Positions 7,889 through 16,048 of a stretch of 64,000 nucleotides of DNA are shown here, one piece after another. The stretch's first letter is position 1. Every line of letters begins with the position of its first letter. The position numbers and the translations under genes were made by a program. The notes beneath the pieces are model-generated. The model ran no database searches. It saw only the letters and a program-made list of their open reading frames with translations, and had not been told where the DNA came from. Origin of the DNA: Streptomyces sulphureus DSM 40104 (lineage in GTDB: Bacteria > Actinomycetota > Actinomycetes > Streptomycetales > Streptomycetaceae); NCBI RefSeq assembly GCF_000381025.1, contig NZ_KB905813.1, forward strand, positions 186,001 through 250,000, written 5' to 3'.

Positions 7889-8255
7889 GGCTAGAAGTCC
7901 CCCGTTGAGTCGGACTCGGCACTCACATTGCCATACCCGCAATCACAGGCCGGAGCCTACTGAGCTTCACCTTTGCCACAGGTGATTCAAGACCGCCCGT
8001 CGGCGATCCTTCAGATGATCTTTCGGCGCACTTACTACGGTTCAGGACTTTATGGTCCCGGAAGCGTAGGCGCAAGACTTACTTGTGCCCGGGTGAGTAC
8101 CCGCCAGTGGCCTCAAGTGCCGGTTGTGATAGGGCAGTTGTCAATCGTGTGAGTGAGCACTTACCCTCACCGGGAGCGACGCGTTGGTCCCGGGGGACTG
8201 GGAGCGCGTCCAGTCCGTATGCCCGAACGTCGCACCACGTTGAGGAGGCATTCCG
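7889..8255. promoter_or_regulatory. Divergent control region between the histidine kinase and E1 genes
   Basis: This 367-base region has no gene. It holds two inverted repeats: GGCGCAAG-ACTTA-CTTGTGCC at 8069-8089 (one G-T pair), and GTGAGTGAG ... CTCAC at 8149-8170, whose inner part AGTGAGCACT is itself symmetric. The second resembles sites near 10.9, 15.27 and 29.47 kb. A GAGGAGG ribosome binding site for the E1 alpha gene lies near 8241. Confidence 0.5.
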
Positions 8256-9239
8256 ATGGACCGACCACCCGCAGGCGCCGAGGGGCCCGCGCTCCGGATG
8301 TACCGGGTCATGGCGATGATCCGCGCTTTCGAGGAGCGCGTCGGCGAGTTGGCGAAGGAGATACCCGGAGCCGTGCACCTGTACATCGGGCAGGAGGCCG
8401 TGGCCGCGGGCGTCTGCTCGGTGCTCCGCGACGGCGACCACCTGGCGAGCACGCACCGCGGCCACGGCCACGCGATCGCCGCCGGCTGCGAAGTCGAGGC
8501 CATGGCAGCGGAGTTGTACGGGCGCTCGGACGGCGTGTGCAACGGCAAAGGCGGCTCGATGCACATCGCCGACCTCGGCCACGGCATGCTCGGTGCCAAC
8601 GGCCTCGCCGGCGGCGGGGTCCCGCTCGCCTGCGGCGCAGCCCTCACCGCGCGGCAACGCGGCACCGACGACGTCGCGGTCGCCTTCACCGGCGACGGGG
8701 GCGCCAATCAGGGCGCGGTCCTGGAGAGCCTCGTGCTCGCCCGCATGCTCGACCTGCCCGTGGTCTTCGTCGTGGAGAACAACGGCTATGCGCAGGCCAC
8801 TTCGGCCGCACGCCACTTCTCCGGCACGGACATGTCGGCGCGGGCTGCGGGCTTCGGCATCCCCGGCGCCGTCGTCGACGGGGCCGACGCGCTCGCCGTG
8901 CGGGACGCCGCCTCGGAGGCCGTCGACCGTGCACGGAGCGGGCGGGGGCCGACGCTCGTCGAGTGCAGGGCCCAGCGGTTCCACGGTCACATGGAGGGCT
9001 GGGACAACCAGGCGTACCGGCCCGCGGGCGAGGCCGAGCGGCTGCGTGCCGAAGCCGACCCGCTCGCGCTGCTCCGCCGCCGCCTCACGGGGGCAGGCCA
9101 ACCCGCCGACGCGGGCGCCGAGTTGGACCGCGTCGAGAAGGAGAGCGCGGCCCGCGTCCAGGCGGCCTTCGACCGGGCGGCGCAGCCCGCCGAGCCGCTC
9201 CTCACGGCGCTGACGACGGACGTCTACGCCGCCCACTGA
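8256..9239 (+). CDS. Thiamine-diphosphate dehydrogenase E1 component, alpha subunit
   Basis: This 327-residue protein is an alpha subunit of the 2-oxoacid dehydrogenase / acetoin dehydrogenase E1 family. It has the thiamine-diphosphate motif GDGGANQGAVLESLVLA (about residues 147-163) ending in VVENN, the family region THRGHGHAIAAG and the phosphorylation-loop-like segment GFGIPGAVVDG. With the beta subunit it would decarboxylate a 2-oxoacid, or cleave an acyloin or ketose, and hand over a C2 or branched acyl group. No E2 (lipoyl acyltransferase) or E3 gene is present in the window. It lies at the edge of the polyketide cluster, so starter-unit or C2-unit supply is a reasonable inference. GAGGAGG precedes the ATG. 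Confidence 0.9.
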   Translation: MDRPPAGAEGPALRMYRVMAMIRAFEERVGELAKEIPGAVHLYIGQEAVAAGVCSVLRDGDHLASTHRGHGHAIAAGCEVEAMAAELYGRSDGVCNGKGGSMHIADLGHGMLGANGLAGGGVPLACGAALTARQRGTDDVAVAFTGDGGANQGAVLESLVLARMLDLPVVFVVENNGYAQATSAARHFSGTDMSARAAGFGIPGAVVDGADALAVRDAASEAVDRARSGRGPTLVECRAQRFHGHMEGWDNQAYRPAGEAERLRAEADPLALLRRRLTGAGQPADAGAELDRVEKESAARVQAAFDRAAQPAEPLLTALTTDVYAAH

Positions 9240-9286
9240 CCCCTGGCGCCGCCAGGAGGTCCCGTCACGTCGAAGGGGGAGAAAGC

Positions 9287-10273
9287 GTGCGCACCATCAC
9301 CTACGCGCAGGCCATCCGCGAGGCGCTCGTCGAGCGGATGGGGCAGGACGAGTCGATCGTCCTGATGGGGGAGGACGCCACCAGCGCCTGGGGTCCGACG
9401 CAGGGCATCGAGCAGGAGTTCCCGGGGCGCGTGCTCGACATGCCGATCACCGAGTCGGCGTTCGTGGGCGCCGCGGTGGGCGCGGCGGCGACCGGTCTCC
9501 GTCCCGTCGTCGACCTGCTCTTCGTCGACTTCGCGACGGTCTGCTTCGACCAGATCGTCAACCAGGCGGCGAAGCTCCGCTACATGACAGGGGGAGGCGT
9601 ACGGGTGCCGCTGGTGCTCCGCGCCATGTGGGGCACGGGGATGCGGCGCGGTGCGCAGCACTCGCAGGCGCTCCACCCGCTCTTCGTCCACGTGCCGGGG
9701 TTGAAGGTGGTGACGCCCTCCACCCCGGCGGACGCCAAGGGCCTCATGGCGACGGCGCTCCAGGAGGACGACCCGGTGCTCTTCCTCGAGCACAAGATGC
9801 TCTACTTCACCCCCGGCGAGGTCCCCGAGGAGCCGTACGCGGTGCCCTTCGGCGAGGCGTCGGTCGTGCGCGAGGGGTCCTCCTGCACCGTCGTCGCCGT
9901 CGGGCGGATGGTGCAGGTGGCGCTCGAAGCCGCGGAACGGCTCGCAGAGTCGGGGGTGCAGTGCGAGGTGCTCGACCCGCGGACGCTCTCGCCGTTCGAC
10001 AACGCGGCCGTCTACCGGAGCGTCGAGAAGACCGGCCACCTCGTCGTCGTCGACGAGGCGCACCCGAGGTGCGGGCTGGCGGCGGACGTCGCGGCGCAGG
10101 TGGCGCAGGACTGCCACGGCGCGCTGCGCGGTCCCGTCCGCATGGTGACGTCGCCGCACGCTCCCGTGCCCTTCAGCCCGGCCCTGGAGGACGCGTTCAC
10201 ACCGGACGCCGCCGAGGTCGTCGAGGCCGTACGCGCCACCGGGGCCGGCGAGCCGGCGCCCGCGCTCGCGTGA
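9287..10273 (+). CDS. Thiamine-diphosphate dehydrogenase E1 component, beta subunit
   Basis: This 328-residue protein matches the E1 beta subunit family: ITYAQAIREALVERM, MGEDATSAWG, the segment FPGRVLDMPITESAFVGAAVG that contributes the catalytic Glu, and the C-terminal transketolase domain (VVAVGRMVQVALEAAE, CEVLDPRTLSPFD). It starts at GTG 9287 behind AAGGGGGAG, 47 bases after the alpha gene, so the two form one operon and an alpha2beta2 enzyme is expected. The 2-oxoacid substrate cannot be read from sequence. A cupin gene follows after 40 bases. Confidence 0.9.
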   Translation: MRTITYAQAIREALVERMGQDESIVLMGEDATSAWGPTQGIEQEFPGRVLDMPITESAFVGAAVGAAATGLRPVVDLLFVDFATVCFDQIVNQAAKLRYMTGGGVRVPLVLRAMWGTGMRRGAQHSQALHPLFVHVPGLKVVTPSTPADAKGLMATALQEDDPVLFLEHKMLYFTPGEVPEEPYAVPFGEASVVREGSSCTVVAVGRMVQVALEAAERLAESGVQCEVLDPRTLSPFDNAAVYRSVEKTGHLVVVDEAHPRCGLAADVAAQVAQDCHGALRGPVRMVTSPHAPVPFSPALEDAFTPDAAEVVEAVRATGAGEPAPALA

Positions 10274-10313
10274 ACACACCACCGCGCACCACGGATCGGA
10301 CGAGGAGACGGGG

Positions 10314-10817
10314 ATGACACTTCCGTTCATCAAGCAGGCGCAGGAGGGGCGTGCCGTGTGGCACGTGGGCGCCCTGCTCAACTTCAAGGCCACGGGCGAG
10401 GAGACGGACGGCCAGTTCTGGATGGCCGAGCAGATCTCCCCGCCCGGCTACACCTCGCCGCTGCACACCCACACCAGGGAGGACGAGATCTTCGTCGTGC
10501 TCGACGGGGAGATGAGCGTGCGCGTGGGGGAGGAGCACCACAAGGCGGTGCGCGGCGCCGTCGTCTTCGCGCCGCGGGGGCTGCCGCACCAGTTCCAGGT
10601 CGAGGACCCGGACACCCGGTTCCTGCTCATGGGGACGCCGGCCGGCTTCGAGAACTGGTTCTTCGAGACGGGCGAGCCCGCCCAGGGCCTCGTGCTGCCG
10701 CCCCCGCCCAAGGGGCCGCCGGACGTCGGCAAGTTGCTCGGCGCGCTGGAGCGTTACGGGGCGCGGATGGAGGGGCCGCCGCCCGGCCCGGGTGACGACG
10801 TGCCGCACACCCACTGA
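10314..10817 (+). CDS. Cupin domain protein
   Basis: This is a 167-residue single-domain cupin with metal-binding motif 1 PLHTHTREDEIFVVLDGE (His, His, Glu) and motif 2 FAPRGLPHQFQV (His), forming a beta-barrel. Quercetinase-like cupins of this size act as dioxygenases, isomerases or cyclases in aromatic polyketide pathways, so a tailoring role is plausible but unproven. It follows the E1 beta gene closely in the same direction, with GAGGAGACGGGG before the ATG. It differs clearly from the WhiE-II-like cupin at 18.1 kb. Confidence 0.85.
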   Translation: MTLPFIKQAQEGRAVWHVGALLNFKATGEETDGQFWMAEQISPPGYTSPLHTHTREDEIFVVLDGEMSVRVGEEHHKAVRGAVVFAPRGLPHQFQVEDPDTRFLLMGTPAGFENWFFETGEPAQGLVLPPPPKGPPDVGKLLGALERYGARMEGPPPGPGDDVPHTH

Positions 10818-10901
10818 GGCCGCAGCGGGAAGGAGCCGCGCGTACGTGCCGCCGTCGGGCCCGGCGGCGGTGCGTACGCGCCTGCGGTGCGGGGAGGGGC
10901 T

Positions 10902-10919
10902 GTGAGTGAGCGGCCGCTC
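10902..10919. promoter_or_regulatory. Candidate operator before the cluster TetR gene
   Basis: GTGAGTGAG (10902-10910) runs into a perfect 12-bp palindrome GAGCGGCCGCTC (10908-10919), about 90 bases before the TetR start. The same GTGAGTGAG start occurs at 8149 and 15262. This suggests autoregulation and shared control; no binding evidence exists. Confidence 0.4.
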
Positions 10920-11007
10920 GTGTGGAACTACGCTGGACCGCCGCGCACGGGAGCCGTGCGCGGTCTTCGCATGCCGGTCACGAGTCCGGCCCTTCCCAGG
11001 AGCTTTC

Positions 11008-11604
11008 ATGAACATGCGTGAGCGAATCATGAACGCGGCAGAGCGGGTGATCCGTGAGAAGGGGCTGCCGAAATGCACGACGAAGGAGATCGCCGAGGAG
11101 GCCCAGTGCTCCGAGGGTGCCATGTACAGGCATTTCCGGAGCAAGGAAGAGCTCTTTCTCGCCGTGCTCGCCGAAAGGATGCCCGGGTTGCTGCCCGTGC
11201 TGCGGGACCTGCCCGGGCAGTTGGACGCGGGAGAGGACGTACGCGCCACACTTGAACGCGTGACCGAGGAGGCACTCGCCTTCTACCGGGAGTCCATACC
11301 AATGACCCTGTCGGTCTTCTCCGAACCGAAACTCATGGTCTCGCACCGCTCCTGGATGCAGGAGAACCAGGTCGGCCCGCACCGTGCGGTGGAGCTCCTC
11401 GCCGCCTACCTGGAGTCGGCGAAACGGGCCGGTGCGGTCGGCGCGGAGGTCGATCCGGACGCGTCGGCGCGGCTGTTGCTCGGCGCCTGCTTCCTCAGTG
11501 CGTACAACGAGGAGCTGATGCCGACGTCGTCGCCCTCCGATCGCGCGGTACAGGCTCGGGCGCTCGTCGACCAGTTGTGGAGGGCGCTCGCGGCACAGGC
11601 GTGA
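11008..11604 (+). CDS. TetR family regulator of the polyketide cluster
   Basis: This 198-residue regulator starts at ATG 11008 behind CCAGGAGC. The helix-turn-helix covers about residues 5-50: RIMNAAERVIREKGLPKCTT, KEIAEEAQCSEGAMYRHF and RSKEELFLAVLAERMPGLLP. The C-terminal part resembles the TetR_C_11 type (MTLSVFSEPKLMVSHRSWM), a ligand-binding dimerisation domain. Lying inside the polyketide cluster, it probably represses part of the cluster until a product or intermediate binds. GTGAGTGAG-containing inverted repeats occur in its own upstream region and elsewhere in the cluster. Confidence 0.88.
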   Translation: MNMRERIMNAAERVIREKGLPKCTTKEIAEEAQCSEGAMYRHFRSKEELFLAVLAERMPGLLPVLRDLPGQLDAGEDVRATLERVTEEALAFYRESIPMTLSVFSEPKLMVSHRSWMQENQVGPHRAVELLAAYLESAKRAGAVGAEVDPDASARLLLGACFLSAYNEELMPTSSPSDRAVQARALVDQLWRALAAQA

Positions 11605-12086
11605 CGCGGGCGCCGGGCCGCCCGGTACGGGAGCGGAACCCCGGCGGCGGCTTCGGCGTCCCACCGTTCGGCAACCGGCGCGGTGCGCCTCGGTGCTCTC
11701 GCGTTCGCGGACGCGAAGATCGCGGCGCACTCGCGGTCGGCTGCCGGCGCACCCTGCACCGCGGTGCCGAGTCCGCTGGAGGCCGGTGGGCGGTCACCCG
11801 CCGTGCGGGGTTCGTGGCGGCAGCGCGCCCCGGGGCGCATGGCGCTCTCCGGGGACGTGGCGCCGGCGCCACGCGACGGGCGCGGCAGGAATGCGCAGGC
11901 GCCGGCGGCTCGGCATCAATTCGTTTCGTATTCCCTTGCCTGTTGCCTCGAATTCCGACGGGACATAACGGAGTTGCCGCCATTCCGCGCCCGCGCCACC
12001 GCGGTGCGGGCGTGCGGATGTCTGCGGCCGGGTGGAATTCCGTCGGAGAGATTATCCTGCGGCAGGCGGAGCAGGTTTCCGTGGCC

Positions 12087-12136
12087 GGAACCGAACGCTC
12101 ACGCGCGTAAGGGAACCGAACGCTCACGCGCGTAAG
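12087..12136. repeat. Perfect 25-bp tandem duplication
   Basis: Two identical 25-bp units (12087-12111 and 12112-12136) begin GGAACCGAACGCTCAC and end GCGCGTAAG. The core AACGCTCAC also occurs in the operator-like element at 15262-15281. It may be a recent replication slip or a pair of regulator sites. Confidence 0.9.
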
Positions 12137-12150
12137 GGAGTTGCCTTTGC

Positions 12151-12179
12151 GGCGGGGCCGAACGGTGTCCGGCCCCGCC
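12151..12179. terminator. Terminator of the LLM operon
   Basis: GGCGGGGCCG (12151-12160) and CGGCCCCGCC (12170-12179) form a perfect 10-bp stem with a 9-nt loop, just beyond the end of the minus-strand LLM gene. It can act in both directions. Confidence 0.75.
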
Positions 12180-12183
12180 AGGG

Positions 12184-13056
12184 TCACGCGGCGGTGGATA
12201 CCGCTTCTGCGGCGCGGTCGATCTGGTCCCGGTTCGGCACGCACGGCATCAGCAGGACCTCGTCGCAGCCGGCTTCCTCGTACTCGCCCAGCAGCTCGGC
12301 GAGTTGGCCCGACGAGGTGGCCGCGTTGCGGACGATGTGGTCGACGAAAGGCCCTGCGCCGCGGTAGTAGGAGCGGAGGTACTCCTCCGTCTCCTCCGCG
12401 CCGCCGGGCCCGAGCCCGACGTACGCGATCGCGGCGAGCCGCGGACGGCCCGTCCTCCCCGCCCGCTCCCAGGCCGCCCGGAACTGCTCGGCGCCTCCCC
12501 GGAACATCCCGGGCCCCGTGCCGCCGCCTATCCAGCCGTCGCCGAAGCGCGCCGCACGCTCCAGCGCGCGCGGCGCATGGCCGCCGAGGAGCAGCGGCGG
12601 CCCACCCGGACGTGCGGGGGCCGGGCCGACGGCCGAGGGCTTGCCTGCCTCGGCCGAGGACCACAGCTCGCGCAGCTCCCGGAGTTGGGCGTCGGTCCGC
12701 ACGCCGCGCCCCGCGAGTGCGACGCCGCCGACGGCGAAGTCGTCCGGGCGCGAGCCGACGGCGAGGCCGAGCGTGAGGCGGCCGTGCGACAGCCGGTCGA
12801 CGGTCGCTGCCTGCTTGGCGAGGAGGGCCGTGCCTGCGCGGAGCGGGGCGATGAGGATGCTGGTGGCGAGTCCGATCCGCTCGGTGACGGCCGCGGCCGC
12901 CGCCAGCGCCGTCAGCGGTTCCCAACTGCCGTGCACGAGGCGGTCGATGACGCCCAGCGTGGAGAAGCCGCCCGCCTCCGCGTGGCGTGCCCAGGCGACG
13001 ACGTCGTCGCCGTTCACCGCGGGGTGTGCCGTGGGCAGGCCGATACCGACGTCCAT
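12184..13056 (-). CDS. F420-dependent LLM class oxidoreductase
   Basis: This 290-residue protein has the luciferase-like TIM-barrel pattern: MDVGIGLPTAHP at the start, HAEAGGFSTLGVIDRLVHGS, RIGLATSILIAPLR, KQAATVDRLSHGRLTLGLAVG and the F420-subfamily end region GCDEVLLMPCVP. Such enzymes use reduced F420 or FMN to reduce or oxygenate small molecules. The start codon ATG 13056 follows the upstream stop codon by one base, so it is the last gene of the minus-strand operon (amidohydrolase, SDR, SchA/CurD, LLM). Reduction or oxidation of the polyketide is a likely role; the exact reaction is unknown. Confidence 0.88.
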   Translation of the reverse strand: MDVGIGLPTAHPAVNGDDVVAWARHAEAGGFSTLGVIDRLVHGSWEPLTALAAAAAVTERIGLATSILIAPLRAGTALLAKQAATVDRLSHGRLTLGLAVGSRPDDFAVGGVALAGRGVRTDAQLRELRELWSSAEAGKPSAVGPAPARPGGPPLLLGGHAPRALERAARFGDGWIGGGTGPGMFRGGAEQFRAAWERAGRTGRPRLAAIAYVGLGPGGAEETEEYLRSYYRGAGPFVDHIVRNAATSSGQLAELLGEYEEAGCDEVLLMPCVPNRDQIDRAAEAVSTAA

Positions 13057-13057
13057 G

Positions 13058-13438
13058 TCATTCCCCCGGGAGCGGCTCGTCGTGCCGGCGGGAGAGGACC
13101 ATCTCCAGCGCCGCCTGGCGGAAGAACGCCTGCGCACCCTCGCGCGTCGTCATGTCGCGGGGCGCGGCGAGGTGCTCCTCCAGGCCGCGCTCGAACTCGC
13201 GGACCGCGGGCTGCTGGCTCATGTGCGCGGCCACCATCGGCAGCGGTCCCTCGATCTCGATGACGCGGACCGCCATCTCCTTCCCGACGAAGGCCATCGT
13301 GCCGAGCAGCCGTCCCTGTACGGCCCCGTCCTCGCCCGTGATGTCGAACTGCGGGCGGCCGCTCTTGCGGAAGAGTTCCTTCACCTTCTCCTCGCTGCCG
13401 GGAAGCAGCGGGTAAAAGAGGGCGTGCCAGGTGCTCAT
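13058..13438 (-). CDS. SchA/CurD-like protein (WhiE ORFI type)
   Basis: This 126-residue protein begins MSTWHALFYPLLPGSEEKVK, and RLLGTMAFVGKEMAVRVIEI and HMSQQPAVREFE follow. This is the SchA/CurD-like domain (PF04486) known from the curamycin, S. halstedii sch and whiE spore-pigment clusters. Its biochemical role is not established; it has a ferredoxin-like fold related to polyketide monooxygenases and cyclases. Its presence ties this minus-strand operon to the WhiE-like polyketide core on the other strand. The ATG at 13438 removes about 95 residues of shadow sequence. Confidence 0.88.
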   Translation of the reverse strand: MSTWHALFYPLLPGSEEKVKELFRKSGRPQFDITGEDGAVQGRLLGTMAFVGKEMAVRVIEIEGPLPMVAAHMSQQPAVREFERGLEEHLAAPRDMTTREGAQAFFRQAALEMVLSRRHDEPLPGE

Positions 13439-13482
13439 AGCGGTCTCCTGTTCTGGGTGGCGTGTCTGCGGGTGCGCGGCGG

Positions 13483-14244
13483 TCACTGGCTCGCGGTGAC
13501 GCCGCCGTCGACGTGGAGGATCTGACCGGTGACGAAGGCGGCCTCCGGCGAGGCGAGGTAGGTGACGGCCGAGGCGATCTCCTCGGCCTCCGCGGTCCTG
13601 CCGAGCGGGATGCGGCCCACGAGCATGCGCATGAACTGCTCGTCCTGCGCCGAGCCGGAGACGAAGTCGGTACGGACGAAGCCGGGCGCGACGGCGTTGA
13701 CCCGCACTCCGTGCTGCCCCCACTCGGCGGCCAACTGCTGGACGAGCAGGTTGAGTCCGGCCTTGCTTGCGCCGTACGCGCTGAACCCCCGCCGTGCGCC
13801 GAGGGTTCCGCGTACGGAGGAGAGGTGCACGATCCGCCCGCCGCCGGCCGCGACCATCGACCGGCCGACGGCCTGCGAGAGCCAGAAGGCGCCGAGCAGG
13901 TTCGTCTCGACGACGGCGCGCCAGTCCTCCTCGCCGATCTCCGTGGCCGGTGCGACGACGAGCGCGCTGGCACTGTTGACGAGGAGGTCGAGGCCGCCGA
14001 ACTCTTCGGTGACCTCGGCGACGAGGCGGCGTACGTCCGCCGGGTCGCGTACGTCGACCGTGTGGGCGCTCCCCGAGCCGGGGCCGAGGGAGCGCGCCAC
14101 CTCCTCGGCCCGCTCCTTCGACCTGCCGGCGACGGCGACGCGCGCCCCTTCCTCGGCGAGTGACCGGCAGACCAGGGCGCCGATGCCGCCGTACCCTCCC
14201 ACCACCAGCGCTCTGTCGCCGTCGAAGCGCTTTTCGGCGCTCAT
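13483..14244 (-). CDS. SDR family oxidoreductase (ketoreductase-like)
   Basis: This is a 253-residue classical short-chain dehydrogenase. The cofactor loop reads VVGGYGGIGALVC (Gly-rich, with GG in place of the usual TG), an Arg/Ser pair in VAGRSKERAEEV suggests NADP, and the catalytic Ser and YxxxK occur in HLSSVRGTLG and SAYGASKAG. The end HVDGGVTASQ is typical. It overlaps the amidohydrolase gene by ATGA, indicating translational coupling. It may be a polyketide ketoreductase or tailoring reductase; it is not clearly an ActIII orthologue. Confidence 0.9.
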   Translation of the reverse strand: MSAEKRFDGDRALVVGGYGGIGALVCRSLAEEGARVAVAGRSKERAEEVARSLGPGSGSAHTVDVRDPADVRRLVAEVTEEFGGLDLLVNSASALVVAPATEIGEEDWRAVVETNLLGAFWLSQAVGRSMVAAGGGRIVHLSSVRGTLGARRGFSAYGASKAGLNLLVQQLAAEWGQHGVRVNAVAPGFVRTDFVSGSAQDEQFMRMLVGRIPLGRTAEAEEIASAVTYLASPEAAFVTGQILHVDGGVTASQ

Positions 14245-15248
14245 CTCCGCACCTCCTGGGCTACGCGGTGCTCCGCGGCACCGCCCGCAGGCGCCGCCTG
14301 CGGCAAGTCGAAGATCCGCCGGGCGTTCCCGGCCCGGATCAGGTCCAAGTGCTCCTCCGACAGCCCGAGTTGGCCGAGCCGGTGCAGAGACTCGGGGAGC
14401 GGTGCGCTCATCGGCGGGGTGTCGGTGCCGAAGAGCACGTTGTGCACGCCGAACGCGTCGACGGCGGCAGCGAGGGCGCGGCGGCTCGGCGTCGCGGTGT
14501 CCACGTGGACGCGCCGGAGCTCGTCGGCGAGCGGCGGGGGCGGGTCGGCCGGTGCGGGCACCTTCCCGGCGGCGCCGCCGAATCCCGGAGGCATCCGGCG
14601 CGCGCGCTCCAACCGTTCCAGCAGCAGGGGCAGTCCGCCTCCGCAGACGGGCGCGATGATCCGCAGCGCGGGGTACTTGCGCAGCCAGCCGGCGAAGAGG
14701 ACGGCTGCGGTGCCCGTCGTCACGTCGCCGGGCCGCGCGATCTGCTCCACGAGCCGCAGGTCGTCGAGGGCCGCGCCGCCGGCGGGCTCGGCCGGCGGGT
14801 GGAGCATGACGGGGGCGCCGTGGTGCGCGGCCATGGCGAAGAAGCCGTCGGCCTCGGGTCCGTCGAGGAACCGGCCCTGCACGCTGGAGTTGACGATGAG
14901 GCCGACGAACTCCGGCTGCTCCAGCCGCTTCGCGGCGCGCTCCCACTCCGCGTCCCCACCCAGCGGATTGACGTACGCGTACGCGCGGAGGGACTCGGGG
15001 TGGGCACGCACCTGCTCGCCGAGCCAGTCGTGGAAGCGCTCCAAGTCCCCCGCGGGCTGGCGGTAGTTGTCGACCCCCGGCGTCTTCACCATCGTCCCGG
15101 CGCCGACGGGGCTGCCGACGACGGTGGTGGTGATCCCTGCGGCGGCCTTCGCCTCCAGCATGCCCTCGACGTCCGCGAGGCTCGGCGGCATCGGGTAGCG
15201 CCGGAAGAGTTCAGGAGACGTGAGGTGCCCGTGTACGTCGATCGCCAT
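14241..15248 (-). CDS. Amidohydrolase_2 family protein
   Basis: This 335-residue TIM-barrel enzyme belongs to the family of ACMSD/gamma-resorcylate decarboxylases (PF04909). The metal-binding start is AIDVHGHL (HxH), HPPAEP carries a further His, and FGTDTPPMSA near the end carries the conserved Asp. It is therefore a candidate decarboxylase or hydrolase acting on an aromatic carboxylate, which suits a polyketide with a free carboxyl group. It is the first gene of the four-gene minus-strand operon. The ATG at 15248 was chosen; an open extension to 15416 crosses the promoter region and contains the operator-like repeat. Confidence 0.85.
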   Translation of the reverse strand: MAIDVHGHLTSPELFRRYPMPPSLADVEGMLEAKAAAGITTTVVGSPVGAGTMVKTPGVDNYRQPAGDLERFHDWLGEQVRAHPESLRAYAYVNPLGGDAEWERAAKRLEQPEFVGLIVNSSVQGRFLDGPEADGFFAMAAHHGAPVMLHPPAEPAGGAALDDLRLVEQIARPGDVTTGTAAVLFAGWLRKYPALRIIAPVCGGGLPLLLERLERARRMPPGFGGAAGKVPAPADPPPPLADELRRVHVDTATPSRRALAAAVDAFGVHNVLFGTDTPPMSAPLPESLHRLGQLGLSEEHLDLIRAGNARRIFDLPQAAPAGGAAEHRVAQEVRR

Positions 15249-15532
15249 CGACCCTCCCGGGGTGAGTGAGTAAACGCTCACGAGGATGCGGCCGTCCTGA
15301 CAGGACGTCAAGGGCGCACGGGAAACCCGGGACGGAGTCCCGGGACGGCCCGGGAAGAAGTCCCGGGCCCGCCAGACGGATGTCCGGTGCCCCCGGGACG
15401 CCCCACCGCGCAGCATCTACTGGCGTGCCGGCGTCCACCGGACGGCCGGCCGGAGCGCCGCAGGGCCCGGGGCGGTGCCGTCCGGTGGCCGGGGCGTTCC
15501 ACGTCCCGGCCGATCCTCCGAGGAGAGCGGAT
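15249..15532. promoter_or_regulatory. Divergent promoter region of the polyketide cluster
   Basis: This region separates the two divergent biosynthetic operons. It holds GTGAGTGAG-TAAACG-CTCAC (15262-15281), in which GTGAG and CTCAC are inverted with a 6-base spacer; the perfect palindrome GTCCTG-A-CAGGAC (15294-15306); and, at about 15328-15368, several overlapping copies of CCCGGGAC/GTCCCGGG. The last could form hairpins in the leader of the plus-strand operon. Confidence 0.55.
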
Positions 15533-15985
15533 ATGCAGAGAAACGTGAACGTCTGGTTGCTCTCGTCCTCCAGCGTTCAGCTCGGCACGTTGTGGATCAT
15601 GAAGACGTCGATCCTGCCGATGCTCAACTCGATGCCGTACAAGGCATACGTCGACGCCTGCCAGCGCATCGACATGCACGTCTTCCACCCCATCGCCTTC
15701 TGGAACGGCCTGGCCACGACCGGCCTCAGCGCCGCGCAGGCGATCCGGTCGGACGACCCGGTCGCCAAGTCCCTCTACGCGGCAGGGGCGTTGGGCATGG
15801 GCGTCGTCGCCGTCGCCTCCGAGGGCGTCAACCGGCCGATATGGCGGCAGATCGAGCGCTGGAGCCCCCAGCGGTCCTCCGACGGCTGGCGCGCGAAGCG
15901 CCGCCGCTGGCACCTCGCACACCAGGCCCGCACGCTCGGCGCCGCCGTCGCGGCGGGCGCCTTCGTCGCCGCCGCGCTGCGCTGA
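15533..15985 (+). CDS. DUF1772/anthrone-oxygenase-like membrane protein
   Basis: This 150-residue protein begins MQRNVNVWLLSSSSVQLGTLW and has about four hydrophobic helices. The segment EGVNRPIWRQIERW followed by GWRAKRRRWHLAHQARTLGA matches the characteristic N-x-P ... W ... R-x-x-W pattern of DUF1772 (anthrone oxygenase) proteins. These small cofactor-free membrane proteins oxidise anthrones to anthraquinones in fungal and some bacterial pathways. AGGAGAG precedes ATG 15533. It opens the long plus-strand operon, suggesting quinone formation on the polyketide. Confidence 0.7.
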   Translation: MQRNVNVWLLSSSSVQLGTLWIMKTSILPMLNSMPYKAYVDACQRIDMHVFHPIAFWNGLATTGLSAAQAIRSDDPVAKSLYAAGALGMGVVAVASEGVNRPIWRQIERWSPQRSSDGWRAKRRRWHLAHQARTLGAAVAAGAFVAAALR

Positions 15986-16048
15986 TCCGACGACCCGGGA
16001 AGACCGCGGGGCGCCGCGCCCCGCCCGAGCAGGAAGCGAGAGAGAGCC

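Larger units (their letters stand above)
11605..12183. other. Gene-free convergent region
   Basis: These 579 bases lie between the TetR gene and the convergent LLM gene. Open frames here show no protein-like composition. The region holds a 25-bp perfect tandem duplication (12087-12136), a terminator hairpin (12151-12179) and a locally less GC-rich stretch at about 11915-12060. Nothing else was recognised. Confidence 0.6.

Noticed and set aside
11577..12135. Plus-strand open frames in the convergent gap after the TetR gene
   Set aside because: There is no ribosome binding site or protein-like composition, and they run through the tandem duplication and towards a terminator.
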